Source: Chromatium weissei
GTDB lineage: Bacteria > Pseudomonadota > Gammaproteobacteria > Chromatiales > Chromatiaceae
Length of the DNA stretch: 64,000 bases
Assembly (NCBI RefSeq): GCF_016583765.1
Contig: NZ_NRRR01000005.1
Coordinates: 1-64,000 of the forward strand
Direction of reading: 5' to 3'
Made by a program: the position numbers and the translations under genes. The notes beneath the pieces were generated by a model that saw nothing but the letters and a program-made list of their open reading frames with translations, had not been told where the DNA came from and did no database searches. Of the stretch, positions 8,734 to 19,568 are shown in pieces. Each line of letters opens with the position of its first letter. The stretch's first letter is position 1.

Positions 8734-10344
8734 ATGAATCAATTCAGCATTGTGGCAAGAGCACGCATTTTATTTGCGATTTTAGGTGCGTTGGTAATGG
8801 CAATGGGTGCGAGCAGTGTGTTGGTTGCCGAACACATTCGCACCTCGGTTGATGAAATGGTCGTGCATCAGGATCGACTGCAAGAACTCGCTTCGGAATT
8901 CAAAATCAATGTCATTCAAATTCAACAGTGGTTTACCGACATCAGTGCCACACGCGGACGCGATGGTTTGAATGACGGTTTCACGCAAGCCCAGCAGTAT
9001 TTTGAAGCCGCTCGCAACAACATCACCACGCTGGCAACGCTCGATACGACCTTATCGACTGAGACGCTCACACAGGCGCTGACTGATTATTACAACAGCG
9101 GTCGGCACATGGCGGAGCTTTATGTGGCGCAAGGCCCCGAAGGTGGCAACGCATTTATGAGCACCTTTGATGCGGCGGCAGCCGTCATGGGCGAAAAGTT
9201 GGAACTGCTGATTACTCGCGCTCAAACAGAAAAAAACATCGCGCAACAGCAGTTGAATTCTCAACTCACGCTGGGCATTGCCGTCAGCTTGATCGCCACG
9301 CTGGTGCTGATCGTGGGTTTATTGGGCGCGTTGTGGGCGCTGGCGCGACTGCTTAAACCCTTGGTTGCGCTGCAACAATTGTCGCTGCGCATGGCGGATA
9401 ACGATTTTCGTGGTGAAGCCATTGTCGTTCACGGCGACACCGAAATTGCCGCGTTGAGTCGGGCGTTTCAGCATTTACAGACCAGTTTAGCCACGTCTTT
9501 TAATCGAATTACCAATCACATCAAACAGGTGCATGAAATTACGCGCCAGCTTCAAACCATCGCCGCCGCCACGCTGAAAAACGCCAGCCGCGAGCAGTTG
9601 GAAGTGACGCAAGTGGCGACAGCAATTAACGAAATGGCGGCAACCGTTGCGGAAATTGCCCGTAACAGCGCCGTCGTTTCCGATGCTGCTTCCGATGCCA
9701 AACGTGATGTTGTCCTCAGTCAAGACGTGGTGCGCTCGGCCGTCAATTCGATCAACGGCTTAACTGGTGAAGTGATTCGCGGTGCGGAGGCGATGACGCG
9801 TTTAGAAACCGACAGCGAACGCATTGGCTCGGTGTTGGATGTGATTCGTGGCATTGCCGAGCAGACCAATTTGCTGGCGCTCAATGCCGCAATTGAAGCA
9901 GCGCGAGCAGGTGAACAGGGGCGCGGCTTTGCCGTCGTTGCCGCCGAAGTGCGGGCGCTCGCCAGTCGTACTCAGCTTTCCACCAAAGAAATTCAGGACA
10001 TGATCGAGCACATTCAGCGCGGTTCCCGTGATGTTTCCGGCGCGATGCGACAGGGACGCGAGCAGGCCGTTTTGACGATTGAGCAAACGGACAAGGTCGA
10101 CAGCGCATTGAAAGAAATCGGTGCGGCGGTGAGCACCATCAGCGATTTAACGATTCAAATTGCGACGGCGGCGGAACAGCAGGGTCACGTTTCCAATGAA
10201 ATCGATCACAGCACCAGCACCATTAAACAATCTGTCGATCAAACCACTGGCGGCGTTGAAGAAACCATTCAAGCCTGCACACGTTTAATGACTTTGGTTG
10301 AAGCGTTTAATGAAGAAATGGCGATGTTTCATTTTGCGACGTAA
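8734..10344 (+). CDS. methyl-accepting chemotaxis protein
   Basis: 536 residues from ATG 8734. Membrane helices are near residues 10-32 and 182-206, flanking a periplasmic helical-bundle sensor of about 150 residues. A HAMP domain follows, then a cytoplasmic signalling domain whose hairpin tip is intact ([20 protein letters not shown], about residues 373-392). It senses an unknown ligand and controls CheA. There is no C-terminal CheR-binding pentapeptide. No che genes are nearby. The 3' end overlaps comEC by 16 bases. Confidence 0.93.
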   Translation: MNQFSIVARARILFAILGALVMAMGASSVLVAEHIRTSVDEMVVHQDRLQELASEFKINVIQIQQWFTDISATRGRDGLNDGFTQAQQYFEAARNNITTLATLDTTLSTETLTQALTDYYNSGRHMAELYVAQGPEGGNAFMSTFDAAAAVMGEKLELLITRAQTEKNIAQQQLNSQLTLGIAVSLIATLVLIVGLLGALWALARLLKPLVALQQLSLRMADNDFRGEAIVVHGDTEIAALSRAFQHLQTSLATSFNRITNHIKQVHEITRQLQTIAAATLKNASREQLEVTQVATAINEMAATVAEIARNSAVVSDAASDAKRDVVLSQDVVRSAVNSINGLTGEVIRGAEAMTRLETDSERIGSVLDVIRGIAEQTNLLALNAAIEAARAGEQGRGFAVVAAEVRALASRTQLSTKEIQDMIEHIQRGSRDVSGAMRQGREQAVLTIEQTDKVDSALKEIGAAVSTISDLTIQIATAAEQQGHVSNEIDHSTSTIKQSVDQTTGGVEETIQACTRLMTLVEAFNEEMAMFHFAT

Positions 10345-12731
10345 TCATCAACGCATTCGCTGATGCGATGTCTCCACAGCCGAGGCTTTTGATTGCGCCA
10401 TTCGATTGGCGCATCAATTTGCCCATTCGCATGAATACGCAATTGAATTGCTCCGGCGCTTGCCGTATTGCACGTTTTAATTCGCCGCACGGCAATGCGT
10501 TCACGCACCGCTTTAGTTGGAAATCGAAATTGATTGGCGTAACCCGCTGAAAAGAAAACCCATTCTGGTTTAACCGTATTCAAAAAGATTCCCGCGCTGG
10601 AGGTGTTGCTGCCGTGATGACCGGCGACCAGCACCGTGCTTTTTAATGCCGCGCCAAATTGCGCTACCAATGCGCGTTCTATTTGTTGATCAGCATCACC
10701 AGTCAGCAAAATTGCGCGCCCAGCCGTTTCAATTCGCAGCACACACGACGATTGATTGCCCAATTCAAATGCTTGCGCGGGATGCAGAAATTCAAATCGC
10801 ACGCCCGCCCAATGCCACGTTTCACCTGCCGAACAGCGCGTTGCACCGGAAAATGCCAAACGCACCGGCTCGCCACTTTGCACTTGCGCCAGCGTGACGC
10901 GCTTCGCCAATCCCACCAAACCGCCCGCGTGATCCTGATCGGCATGACTGATGACGACGCGTTCCACTCGCGTGATGCCCTGCGCCAGCAAAAACGGTGC
11001 GATGACCGCGCTGCCCGCATTAAAACCATCGGCTGAACCGGAGCCGGTATCAAAAACCAATGTGCCTTCAGCGGTTTGCATCACCGCCGCGAGTCCTTGT
11101 CCCACATCGAGCAGCGTGAACCACAGCTCGCCATCGACTGGACGCGGAGGACGCAGCGTGATCAACGGCAACAGCAGCACCATGCCCAGCCAGCGCCCCG
11201 GTAAACCACGCGGTGCGAGCAGTAACGCGACACCAATTCCCGCAACCAGCCACGCCCACAGCGGCGGCGCGGACAGCGTCGGTGCAATGTCAGGCAGCGT
11301 CGCAATCCACGTTAAACCGTCCATACAGAAATTGAGCAATTGCGCCGTCCACAGCAGCGGCGCGGTCAATTCGGGAATCAAACTCAACAGGCTGACGATC
11401 AATACCAGCGGCAACAGCACGGCAAATACTGGAACTGCCAGCAAATTGACCAATGGCGAAATGAGCGATATTTGACCGAATAACAGCACCAGCAGCGGCA
11501 ATAATCCGATGGTGACTGCCGTTTGTGCGCGTCCCCATTGTGTCCACAGATCGCGGCGCGGCAGCCGTTGACCGAGATGAAACAACAGCACCGCCACCGC
11601 ACCAAAGGACAGCCAAAAGCCGTAAGACAAAACGGTACTCGAATCAACCAACAACACGCCGACCAGCGCCAGCGTCAATGCGTGATAAGGACGCAAGGTG
11701 CGTTGCCACAACTGCGCACTCAATAAAATCAACAGCATAATGAGCGCCCGCTGGGTGGAAATGGCAAATCCCGCCAATCCCGCATAACCCACCGCCGCCA
11801 CCATGCCGACAACGGCTCCGGCGCGTGGAGTCGCCAGCAATTGCGTCAGTCGCGCACTGCGTGACCACAGCCAGCGCGTGAATCCGATAAACACGCCGGC
11901 AATCATCGCCACATTCCAGCCGGAAATCGCAATCAAATGACTGGTTCCCGTCAAGGTTAAGGCTTCCCAATCAGCAGTTTGCAGTTGACTGGTTTCTCCG
12001 ATGGTCAACGCCTGCACCAGACCGCGTGCGTCGGTCGCGCCGGTGATTTGCGTCAAATGTGCGGCGATGCGTTGTCGCCAGCGCGCCAGCCAATACTTGC
12101 CCCCGCTCGCGTCCAAACGTGCATTCACGACGGCAATGCGTGCGGTGGCGCGGCGCACCGTGCCGGTCGCTTGAATGCTCTGCGCAAACAGCACCCGTTC
12201 ACCGTCCATGCCGTTGGGATTGGCGCTGCTGTGACGCGGTTTTAAGCGCACCGCCAGTCGCCAGCGTTCACCGGCGTTGAGTGCTGGCGCGGGTTGATAC
12301 CACGCCAGTCGCACCAGTCCGGTAAATGGAATGGGCTGCTCGTGGTGAAAAGCGGATTCAACTTGAAATAAAAAGCGCGTGCGCAGCGGGCTGGCGCTCG
12401 GAATGGCGGCGATACGTCCTTCAATCGTCAGCGGTTCTCGTGCGAGCGCGTCGGGAAATGGATGACGCAGCACAGCGCCAGCTTGCATCGCTGCCCAAAT
12501 CATGCCGAGTAGTGCGAGCAGCGGTAAACGCAGAAGATTGATCCAATGAAGCAAAATCAGCAGCAGTAATAACGCGATCAGCATTGCCACAAGTGTGGTT
12601 TCAGAACGCGCAAATGACGGCAATTCTGGCAGTTGATAAAACACGATCACTCCGCCCGCAAATGCCAATCCGCTCGGAATCAGACTGAACGGCGAAATCA
12701 TTGACAGCGTGGCATGGTTTCGATTGGGCAC
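10329..12731 (-). CDS. comEC: DNA internalization protein ComEC/Rec2
   Basis: 800 residues, starting at a GTG (12731) or at ATG 12701. It has an N-terminal membrane/soluble DUF4131 part, a central polytopic competence domain (about residues 230-490) that forms the channel for single-stranded DNA across the inner membrane, and a C-terminal metallo-beta-lactamase-like domain with [10 protein letters not shown] (near residue 593) and GHHGS metal-ligand motifs, proposed to degrade the non-transforming strand. The full-length gene implies competence potential. No com/pil genes adjoin it. Confidence 0.92.
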   Translation of the reverse strand: MPNRNHATLSMISPFSLIPSGLAFAGGVIVFYQLPELPSFARSETTLVAMLIALLLLLILLHWINLLRLPLLALLGMIWAAMQAGAVLRHPFPDALAREPLTIEGRIAAIPSASPLRTRFLFQVESAFHHEQPIPFTGLVRLAWYQPAPALNAGERWRLAVRLKPRHSSANPNGMDGERVLFAQSIQATGTVRRATARIAVVNARLDASGGKYWLARWRQRIAAHLTQITGATDARGLVQALTIGETSQLQTADWEALTLTGTSHLIAISGWNVAMIAGVFIGFTRWLWSRSARLTQLLATPRAGAVVGMVAAVGYAGLAGFAISTQRALIMLLILLSAQLWQRTLRPYHALTLALVGVLLVDSSTVLSYGFWLSFGAVAVLLFHLGQRLPRRDLWTQWGRAQTAVTIGLLPLLVLLFGQISLISPLVNLLAVPVFAVLLPLVLIVSLLSLIPELTAPLLWTAQLLNFCMDGLTWIATLPDIAPTLSAPPLWAWLVAGIGVALLLAPRGLPGRWLGMVLLLPLITLRPPRPVDGELWFTLLDVGQGLAAVMQTAEGTLVFDTGSGSADGFNAGSAVIAPFLLAQGITRVERVVISHADQDHAGGLVGLAKRVTLAQVQSGEPVRLAFSGATRCSAGETWHWAGVRFEFLHPAQAFELGNQSSCVLRIETAGRAILLTGDADQQIERALVAQFGAALKSTVLVAGHHGSNTSSAGIFLNTVKPEWVFFSAGYANQFRFPTKAVRERIAVRRIKTCNTASAGAIQLRIHANGQIDAPIEWRNQKPRLWRHRISECVDDYVAK

Positions 12732-12825
12732 GAGCGCCGTTTAGAGATCGGTGTGCACGAAAGAACGCGGGTCTGCTTTATACTGACAGTCATCAGGCAA
12801 TCGTAAAAACAAGTGGAATTTCAAC

Positions 12826-13383
12826 GTGAAAAAATGGTTAAAACAGGTTGTTCCCACCCCGAAAGCCATTCGGGAAAACGCACGTTTGACCGACATCTTC
12901 GGCAAACTGTTACACGATCCAAATCTGTGGCATCTCAATCGGCGCTCGGTCGCTGGCGCAATGGCAATTGGTTTATTCACCATGTTTTTAACCATTCCAA
13001 TGCAGTCAATCATCGCCGCAGGATTCGCCATTGTGCTTCGCGTCAATCTGCCAATTGCGGTGGCGCTGGTGTGGGTGACGAATCCCGTCACCAGTCCACC
13101 GATGTTTTATGCCGCTTATGTGATCGGCTGTTGGATTTTAGGCATTCACGCCGAGGGTTTTAACGTCCATTTCTGGTTGGATTGGCATAACTGGCTCGGC
13201 GTGATTGAACCGCTGCTGCTCGGCAGCCTGATTTCTGGTGCGGTCTGCGGTGCGCTGGGTTATTTCGCCGTGCATGGCATTTGGCGCTGGATGCTGATGC
13301 ACCGTATTTATAAACGAAAACAACGCTATCAGGTTTCTGAAGCATCCCGCGTCAACACGCCGTCATCCAATCGCCAAATCTGA
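12826..13383 (+). CDS. DUF2062 membrane protein
   Basis: 185 residues from a GTG start. The sequence has the DUF2062 features: an N-terminal basic stretch, the ARGxxxG-like [13 protein letters not shown] segment, then hydrophobic segments with the conserved [13 protein letters not shown] motif. It is an inner-membrane protein of unknown biochemical role; in gammaproteobacteria it is commonly next to the comEC and lol genes, as here. The last 55 bases overlap the convergent lolD. Confidence 0.85.
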   Translation: MKKWLKQVVPTPKAIRENARLTDIFGKLLHDPNLWHLNRRSVAGAMAIGLFTMFLTIPMQSIIAAGFAIVLRVNLPIAVALVWVTNPVTSPPMFYAAYVIGCWILGIHAEGFNVHFWLDWHNWLGVIEPLLLGSLISGAVCGALGYFAVHGIWRWMLMHRIYKRKQRYQVSEASRVNTPSSNRQI

Positions 13384-14027
13384 TCCATTCGTGTTGCCAG
13401 TTCGGAATCGTGCGTCACGATCACCAAACTGGTTCCGATGTCGCGGTTCAATTCCAACATCAGTTCGTACACGCCACTCGCAGTCACGCGGTCAAGATTG
13501 CCCGTCGGTTCATCCGCCAATAAACATGCCGGATGCGTCACCAGTGCCCGCGCTACGGCGGCGCGTTGACGTTCGCCACCGGACAATTCGCCGGGTTTGT
13601 GCGTTCGGCGATGACTCAAACCCACGCGTTCCAACAATTCTTCCGCCATCGTGTGCGCTTTCACGGGCTGCATTCCGCCAATCAACAGCGGCAGTGCGAC
13701 GTTTTCAATGGCGGTGAATTCCGGCAGCAAGTGGTGGAATTGATACACAAAACCCAAATGCTGATTGCGCCGCAATCCGCGTTGCTTTTCCGATAATTCA
13801 CTGATGTCCGCGCCGAGCCAGTGAATGCTGCCAGCGGTGGGACGATCTAAACCGCCCACGCAATGCAGCAGCGTACTTTTGCCGGAACCGGATGCGCCGA
13901 TGATGGCGATGCGTTCGCCGCGCCCTACGCTGAAGGTCACGTCGCGCAGCACGGGAACATTCTGCGAACCCTGTTGAAAGGTTTTGACGAGACGGTGAAC
14001 GTTCAAAACGGGAATCCGTTCATTCAT
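13329..14027 (-). CDS. lolD: lipoprotein-releasing ABC transporter ATPase LolD
   Basis: 232 residues from ATG 14027; the open frame extends further upstream, but into lolC. It has Walker [10 protein letters not shown], signature [15 protein letters not shown], and Walker [12 protein letters not shown]. LolD powers extraction of outer-membrane lipoproteins from the inner membrane for LolA. Its start overlaps the end of lolC by eight bases, so the two are co-translated. It shares 55 bases at its 3' end with the DUF2062 gene. Confidence 0.94.
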   Translation of the reverse strand: MNERIPVLNVHRLVKTFQQGSQNVPVLRDVTFSVGRGERIAIIGASGSGKSTLLHCVGGLDRPTAGSIHWLGADISELSEKQRGLRRNQHLGFVYQFHHLLPEFTAIENVALPLLIGGMQPVKAHTMAEELLERVGLSHRRTHKPGELSGGERQRAAVARALVTHPACLLADEPTGNLDRVTASGVYELMLELNRDIGTSLVIVTHDSELATRMDQIWRLDDGVLTRDASET

Positions 14028-15270
14028 AACGCAGCGCCTCCGCTGGCTGAGTTTGGGCTGCTCGCCACGCCGGATACAGCGTGGCGAGTACGGACATGAC
14101 AAAGGCTCCGCCGCAAATGGTGAACACATCGGCAAGATGCACATCAGAGGGTAATTCGCTGATGTAATAAATAGATGGATCAAGGAAATGCACGCCAAAT
14201 AGCTGCTCGATTGCGCCGACGACACTTTCCACATTCAGCGCCAGCACCACGCCGACGCTCATGCCGAGCAGCGTGCCAATCACTCCGATAGCCGTGCCCT
14301 GCACCATGAACACCGCCATCACGCGCCCCGGCGATAAACCCAGCGTCCGCAGCACTGCGATGTCCGATTGTTTATCGGTGACGACCATCACCAGCGTGGA
14401 CACGATGTTGAATGCGGCAACGGCGACGATCAGAAACAGAATGATGCTCATCATGCGTTTCTCCATCGCTAACGCACTGAAAAAGTTGCTGTGTACCTGC
14501 GTCCAATCGAGCAGCCGATAACTGCCACCGAGATCGTAGGCAATTTCTCGCGCTAACTGCGGCGCTTGCCACATGTCGGTTAATTTGAGTCGCACGCCGG
14601 ACACCGCATCGCCGAGATTCAGTAACTTGGCTCCATCCGTCATGTCGATGAATGCGGCGTTGCGGTCGTAATCGGCCATGCCAACGGCGAAGATGCCGCT
14701 GACGGTGAAGCGTTTGAGGCGCGGCATGATGCCGACCGGTGTCGAACTGACTTGCGGCGACACGACCGTCACCTTGTCGCCGACGGCCACGCCGAGATAA
14801 TCGGCGAGATCGCGTCCCAGAATGATGTGAAATTCACCGGCGACCAGATCATCAACTGACGCATTGTCAAGCATTTGGTGACGTAAATCAGCGACTTGAT
14901 CTTCTTCGGTCGGCACGATGCCGCGAATCAGTGCGCCGCTCACTGCTGCGCCGTTGACCAGCATTCCCTGTACTTCGACAAAGGGTGCTGCGCCCACAAC
15001 ATCGGAATGGGCGCGTACCTGCGCCAGCACCTGTCGCCAGTTCGCCATGCCGGTGTAGGGATCGGTCAAGGTGGCGTGTGATGCCATGCTGAGAATGCGT
15101 TGTTGAATTTCCTTGTGAAAGCCGTTCATCACGGACAGCACGACAATCAGCGCGACGATGCCGAGCGTGATGCCCACCATTGAAGTGCCGGAAATAAAGG
15201 AAATGAAATGATTGCGGCGTTTGGCGCGGGTGTAGCGCAAACCGATAAACAGAGGAATGGGATGAAACAT
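14020..15270 (-). CDS. lolC: lipoprotein-releasing ABC transporter permease LolC/LolE
   Basis: 416 residues. An N-terminal membrane helix follows [16 protein letters not shown], a motif of LolC/E proteins; a large periplasmic domain (about residues 50-265) comes next, then three C-terminal helices of the FtsX type. Only one permease gene accompanies lolD, as in gammaproteobacteria using a homodimeric LolF-type or where lolC and lolE are separate; the window cannot decide which. It is transcribed before lolD. Confidence 0.9.
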   Translation of the reverse strand: MFHPIPLFIGLRYTRAKRRNHFISFISGTSMVGITLGIVALIVVLSVMNGFHKEIQQRILSMASHATLTDPYTGMANWRQVLAQVRAHSDVVGAAPFVEVQGMLVNGAAVSGALIRGIVPTEEDQVADLRHQMLDNASVDDLVAGEFHIILGRDLADYLGVAVGDKVTVVSPQVSSTPVGIMPRLKRFTVSGIFAVGMADYDRNAAFIDMTDGAKLLNLGDAVSGVRLKLTDMWQAPQLAREIAYDLGGSYRLLDWTQVHSNFFSALAMEKRMMSIILFLIVAVAAFNIVSTLVMVVTDKQSDIAVLRTLGLSPGRVMAVFMVQGTAIGVIGTLLGMSVGVVLALNVESVVGAIEQLFGVHFLDPSIYYISELPSDVHLADVFTICGGAFVMSVLATLYPAWRAAQTQPAEALRYE

Positions 15271-15430
15271 AGACGCGAAATTGAACTACCAAGTGCGCAC
15301 TGCGGCGCGGGATGCAGTCGTCATGTTAGCGAAAATTCCACTTAAAACCGAATGTTTGCGCAATGTCAGTGACGCTGCTGATACGGCGACATTCATGTGC
15401 TGACACAAAAATGGCAACCACGCGAGACAG

Positions 15431-15459
15431 TTGACGACTAAACTGGTGCTGCCTACATT
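15431..15459 (+). promoter_or_regulatory. sigma-70-type promoter for the bcp operon
   Basis: TTGACG at 15431-15436, a 17-base spacer and TACATT at 15454-15459. It lies 33 bases before the start of the peroxiredoxin gene, in the divergent gap with lolC. Confidence 0.6.
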
Positions 15460-15491
15460 CGCCGATTCCACGACCATCGGAGCACGTCATC

Positions 15492-15965
15492 ATGCTGCAC
15501 CTAGGCGACCCAGCCCCCCGTTTCTCATTACCCACCGCCGACATGGAGCAGGTCACGCTCGATCAATTCATCGGTCGCCGTTATGCGGTCATCTATTTTT
15601 ATCCAAAAGACGACACGCCCGGCTGTACCATCGAGGCGTTGGAATTCACTGATTTACAAACTGAATTTGAGCTGGCGCACACCGAAATCATCGGCATCAG
15701 CCGCGATTCCTGTTCCAGTCACGGCGCATTTCGAGACAAATACGGTTTGAGCGTGCATCTGCTGTCGGATGCGGATGGCGAGGTGTGCGATGCCTATGAC
15801 GTGTGGCGAGAAAAAGAAGTGCACGGAGTCAAGCGTCAAGGCATCGTGCGCTCCACCTTTGTCGTTGATTTGAATGGAATAATTCGATATGCGCTCTATG
15901 ACGTAAAACCAAAAGGTCACGCCGCTGAAGTGCTGCAATTCGTGCGTGATTGCGCCACCACTTAG
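15492..15965 (+). CDS. bcp: peroxiredoxin of the Bcp/PrxQ family
   Basis: 157 residues. The thioredoxin fold and peroxidatic cysteine motif KDDTPGCT (C45) are clear; it should reduce hydroperoxides with a thioredoxin-type donor. The resolving Cys of E. coli Bcp, five residues later, is Leu here; C74 and C99 are the remaining candidates, so it is either a 1-Cys type or uses an unusual partner. A promoter precedes it, and the kinase gene starts within or just after its 3' end, suggesting one operon with bcp first. Confidence 0.92.
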   Translation: MLHLGDPAPRFSLPTADMEQVTLDQFIGRRYAVIYFYPKDDTPGCTIEALEFTDLQTEFELAHTEIIGISRDSCSSHGAFRDKYGLSVHLLSDADGEVCDAYDVWREKEVHGVKRQGIVRSTFVVDLNGIIRYALYDVKPKGHAAEVLQFVRDCATT

Positions 15966-18315
15966 CGCCGTTATTGTGAAACTTCGTGTTTATATTCTGT
16001 TATTTCTGCTGGTTTTCGGTTTAACACCGCTCATTCTCGCGCTACTCATCAATCTGCCGCTGGTGTTGGAGCGCACCACACTGTTTTATCAACGTGCTTA
16101 TCTGCAAAACCTGCGCGCCGATTTCCGCGATCTCGATCAACACCTTGCCAGCCGTCACGAGATGATTCGGCTGCTCTCGAAACTTCCCGAACTCGGTTTG
16201 ATTCTCGGCACTGAAGGCGATGCCGAGCACATCAGCGCCGCACGAGCGCGGTACACGCTGTGGATCAATCAAATCCTTGACGATCAAGGCGATGTCATTC
16301 AACTGCTGTTCATCGGCGATGACGGCGCGGCGCGATTTTGGCTGGCGCGGAATGACCGCACTCAGGAATGGCACACGCCAACTGCCGTGCCACAAATTCC
16401 CAATCGGCAATTCGTCTCCGCTGGGCTGGCATTGCAGCCGGGCGTGGTGTTGGTCAGTCGCATTCGCATCGATCAGGTTGCCGGCGCAGAAGACCCGCAT
16501 CAGTTAATGACGTTGAATTTGGTCACATTGATCGGTGGCAAGCAGGCGAATGAGGCGCGAGGCGTGGTGGTGTTGACGATTGATGTCGGCGGGCTGGCGC
16601 AGTTTTATCAGAACACGTTGTGGGTCAATCAGGACGGCAGCTATTTGCATCCGAATCAGCCGCCGAGCGGCAAACCGGAAGCGTTCACGGCTTTTCCGGG
16701 ATTGGCGGAGATTTTCGCCGAGGGCAAGTTGGCGCTGTGGAAAGATCAGCAGGGACGACAGATGCTGTGGCTGCCGATGTTTTTAACCGAAGACGGCGTG
16801 CCGTTGTGGGTTGGACGCGCCGTCGATTCTTCTCCGATTGACACCTTTCGCAATGAACTGATGGTGCGCGTGCTGTCGATCATCTTTTTACTGGTGGCGG
16901 TGGTGATGGTGCTGGCGCGCTGGATCGCCGCCCGCGCCGAACATTTTGGACAGGAATTGACCGGCGGCATCAGTCACATTTTGCACGACGGTCAACCGCT
17001 GCATTTTCGCTGGCGCGGCCCGCGTGAGATTCACGAACTCAGCGATCAACTCACCGCACTGGCGGAAACTCACGCCGAGCATCTGCGCGCTGCTCGCGCT
17101 CACGCCCGCGAATTGGAAACGTCCAATCGCTACAAATCGCAGTTTCTCGCCAATGTCAGTCACGAATTGCGCACGCCGCTGAATTCCATTTTGCTGTTAT
17201 CGAAAATGCTCGGCGCGGAGAACAGCGGCTTGAGCGCCAGCCAGCGTCGTCAAGCGCAGGTGATTCACGAAGCCGGACGCGATTTGCGCACGCTGATCGA
17301 CAACATTTTGGATATTTCGCGCATCGAAGCCGGACATGTGAACGTGACCTTTGAGTGGGTGGAAATGCGGCCGATGCTCGAGGATTTAATTGAACTGGTG
17401 ATGCCGCAGGTGGCGGAGAAGCCGGTGGAATTGCGACTGACGTTTGAGTCAACGGCGGCCGCGTGGATTTACACTGATCGGGATAAGTTGCGGCAAATTA
17501 TCAAGAATTTTCTCTCGAATGCGGTCAAGTTCACTGCCAGCGGCGAAATCGTGGTCAGCGTCACCACGCGCAACGATCCGATGCGTCCGGTGGCAATCAG
17601 CGTGACTGACACCGGAATCGGCATTCCACTGGATAAACAAGATATTATTTTCGAGGCATTTCAACAGGCTGATGGTTCGACGCGTCGCCGTTACGGCGGC
17701 ACGGGGCTGGGATTGGCGATCAGCCGCGAGTTGGCGACCCTGTTGGACGGACAGATCACCATCGACAGCATTCCGAGTGCTGGCGCTTGTTTTACTTTGA
17801 GTTTACCGATAGCCGTCACCACCACGTCACCGCTCATGCCGGAACCGATGTTGCCGGTCGTCGCTGACATCGCCGTTCGAGTGCATGAGCCAACCGCCGC
17901 GCCAACTGAATTCGCCGCTGAACGCGTGTCCGTACCGAGGACGGCTTGGGTGCTGGTGATTGAGCGCGAAGTGAAAACGCTGGTGCTGCTCGCATCGTTG
18001 CTGGCGCAATTGGAACTGCGCGTGCAGACCGCCGCTGATGTCGATGAAGCGTTGGAGACCTTGCAGGAAGAAGGCGAAGATTGTGCGTTGGTGCTGTTAG
18101 CGGCGCAGCAATCGGTTGAAATGACTTGTGATACGCTCAAACGCCTGTTCGCACAGACGCAAGCACCGTTACCAATCGTTGCCGTATTGATCGAACCGAA
18201 CGCCGCCAGCGCAATCAATGATTATTTTGGAATGGGCGTGGTCGATGTTTTGACCAAACCCGTCGACATTCATCAATTGAGTCGGCTGCTCGCCGAGGTG
18301 CTAAGAAATCCATGA
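15946..18315 (+). CDS. sensor histidine kinase with C-terminal degenerate receiver
   Basis: 789 residues from GTG 15946; GTG 15976 is an equally plausible start just after bcp. Membrane helices near residues 12-38 and 308-326 enclose a periplasmic sensor of about 270 residues. Then come a HAMP-like linker, HisKA (NVSHELRTPLNS, H406), HATPase (DTGIGIP, GGTGLGLAIS), and a receiver-like domain from about 667. In that domain the phospho-acceptor position reads LLAAQQS, with no Asp, although the conserved TKP lysine is kept. It overlaps the response regulator by four bases. Confidence 0.92.
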   Translation: MIAPPLSAVIVKLRVYILLFLLVFGLTPLILALLINLPLVLERTTLFYQRAYLQNLRADFRDLDQHLASRHEMIRLLSKLPELGLILGTEGDAEHISAARARYTLWINQILDDQGDVIQLLFIGDDGAARFWLARNDRTQEWHTPTAVPQIPNRQFVSAGLALQPGVVLVSRIRIDQVAGAEDPHQLMTLNLVTLIGGKQANEARGVVVLTIDVGGLAQFYQNTLWVNQDGSYLHPNQPPSGKPEAFTAFPGLAEIFAEGKLALWKDQQGRQMLWLPMFLTEDGVPLWVGRAVDSSPIDTFRNELMVRVLSIIFLLVAVVMVLARWIAARAEHFGQELTGGISHILHDGQPLHFRWRGPREIHELSDQLTALAETHAEHLRAARAHARELETSNRYKSQFLANVSHELRTPLNSILLLSKMLGAENSGLSASQRRQAQVIHEAGRDLRTLIDNILDISRIEAGHVNVTFEWVEMRPMLEDLIELVMPQVAEKPVELRLTFESTAAAWIYTDRDKLRQIIKNFLSNAVKFTASGEIVVSVTTRNDPMRPVAISVTDTGIGIPLDKQDIIFEAFQQADGSTRRRYGGTGLGLAISRELATLLDGQITIDSIPSAGACFTLSLPIAVTTTSPLMPEPMLPVVADIAVRVHEPTAAPTEFAAERVSVPRTAWVLVIEREVKTLVLLASLLAQLELRVQTAADVDEALETLQEEGEDCALVLLAAQQSVEMTCDTLKRLFAQTQAPLPIVAVLIEPNAASAINDYFGMGVVDVLTKPVDIHQLSRLLAEVLRNP

Positions 18316-19178
18316 ATCGTTACGCTGAATTCAAACTGCTGATTGTTGACGATCACGCGCATAATTTATTCACGCTGCGCACGTTAATTCACACGCATCT
18401 TGATGTGACGGTATTGGAAGCAGCTTCCGGTCAAGAAGCCATCGATCTCACGCATCAACATCCGAATATCGATTTAATTATTCTCGATGTGCAAATGCCG
18501 GATATGGATGGTTTTGAAACGGCAGCCATGCTCAAATTACGCAAACGCTCCCGCGATATTCCGATTATTTTTCTCACCGCCGCATTCAAATCGGAAGAAT
18601 TTCAACAACGCGGATTTGCCGTTGGTGCCGCAGATTATTTGCTTAAACCAATTGAAGATCACCAACTCATTAACAAAATCAGCACCTATTTTCGGCTGAT
18701 TGAAAAAGAACGCGAACTCAATCGTATTCTGGAAAGCCGCGTTGCTGAACGCACCCAAGAATTGGCTGAAGCACGACAATATCTTGAAAACATCGTGACT
18801 TATATGGGCGAGGCGCTATTGGTACTCACCGCCGAAGGAACGATTAAATTGACCAATCCAGCAGCCTGTCAAATGCTCGGTTACAGCCACGATGATTTAA
18901 TGGGCATGGCAATTGGCGATGTATTTGAAGAAGACGCTGATGAACAAGCCGGAGCATTTATGGGATTATGGCTAGAGGCGTTAATTCGCACTGGCGCATT
19001 AAGTAAAATTGAAGCGCGCTTCGTCGCCAGCGATGGACGGCGAGTACCGATTTTATTTTCGCGCACCGCTATTAAAGCGAATACTGGACACATCAGCGAT
19101 ATTATTTGCATTGCAAAAGACATGACTGGTTATGTACGGTTGGAAACGAATACCGATTCCACACACGACGCTTGCTAA
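18312..19178 (+). CDS. response regulator with PAS output
   Basis: 288 residues. Residues 1-125 form a complete receiver (VDDH, phospho-acceptor D58 in LIILDVQMPDMDG, TA and KP switch residues). A helical linker of heptad character (about 130-155) joins it to a PAS domain (156-275). There is no DNA-binding or enzymatic output, so it probably signals by protein contact. The ATGA overlap with the kinase makes it the cognate partner. Confidence 0.9.
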   Translation: MNRYAEFKLLIVDDHAHNLFTLRTLIHTHLDVTVLEAASGQEAIDLTHQHPNIDLIILDVQMPDMDGFETAAMLKLRKRSRDIPIIFLTAAFKSEEFQQRGFAVGAADYLLKPIEDHQLINKISTYFRLIEKERELNRILESRVAERTQELAEARQYLENIVTYMGEALLVLTAEGTIKLTNPAACQMLGYSHDDLMGMAIGDVFEEDADEQAGAFMGLWLEALIRTGALSKIEARFVASDGRRVPILFSRTAIKANTGHISDIICIAKDMTGYVRLETNTDSTHDAC

Positions 19179-19193
19179 ACGAGAACATTGAAT

Positions 19194-19532
19194 ATGACTG
19201 AATCGAATTCACTACCGGAGGTGATCGCAGATGAAGATCACACCACTTTAACCGCAAACGCATTGAAAGCAATGGCGCATCCATTGCGGTGGAAAATACT
19301 CTGTTCACTCGGTGACAATGAATTGTCTGTCGGTGAAATTGTTGAAAGAACAGGCACTTCACAAAGCAACATTTCCCAGCATCTTGAACAACTGCGAAAT
19401 AAAAACATCGTGGTTGCGCGCAAAGAAGCCAATCGCATTTATTACCGCATTCGCAACGGTCAATTACTCGATTTAATTGGCATTATGCGCGAAGTGTTAT
19501 GCCCAGTGAATCTGGATGACCGTGTGCAATAA
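19194..19532 (+). CDS. ArsR-family regulator, SqrR/BigR-like cysteine pair
   Basis: 112 residues from ATG 19194. The winged-helix core has GTSQSNISQHLEQLR as recognition helix. Cysteines C37 (RWKILCSLG) and C103 (MREVLC) sit at the positions of the two redox cysteines of the persulfide sensors SqrR and BigR, with the same 66-residue separation. It follows the PAS response regulator by 15 bases. A close paralogue is at 36440. Sulfide/persulfide sensing is an inference from the cysteine spacing. Confidence 0.85.
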   Translation: MTESNSLPEVIADEDHTTLTANALKAMAHPLRWKILCSLGDNELSVGEIVERTGTSQSNISQHLEQLRNKNIVVARKEANRIYYRIRNGQLLDLIGIMREVLCPVNLDDRVQ

Positions 19533-19568
19533 TTCGATAAATGACATCGTTTTCGGAGTGAACTGCTG

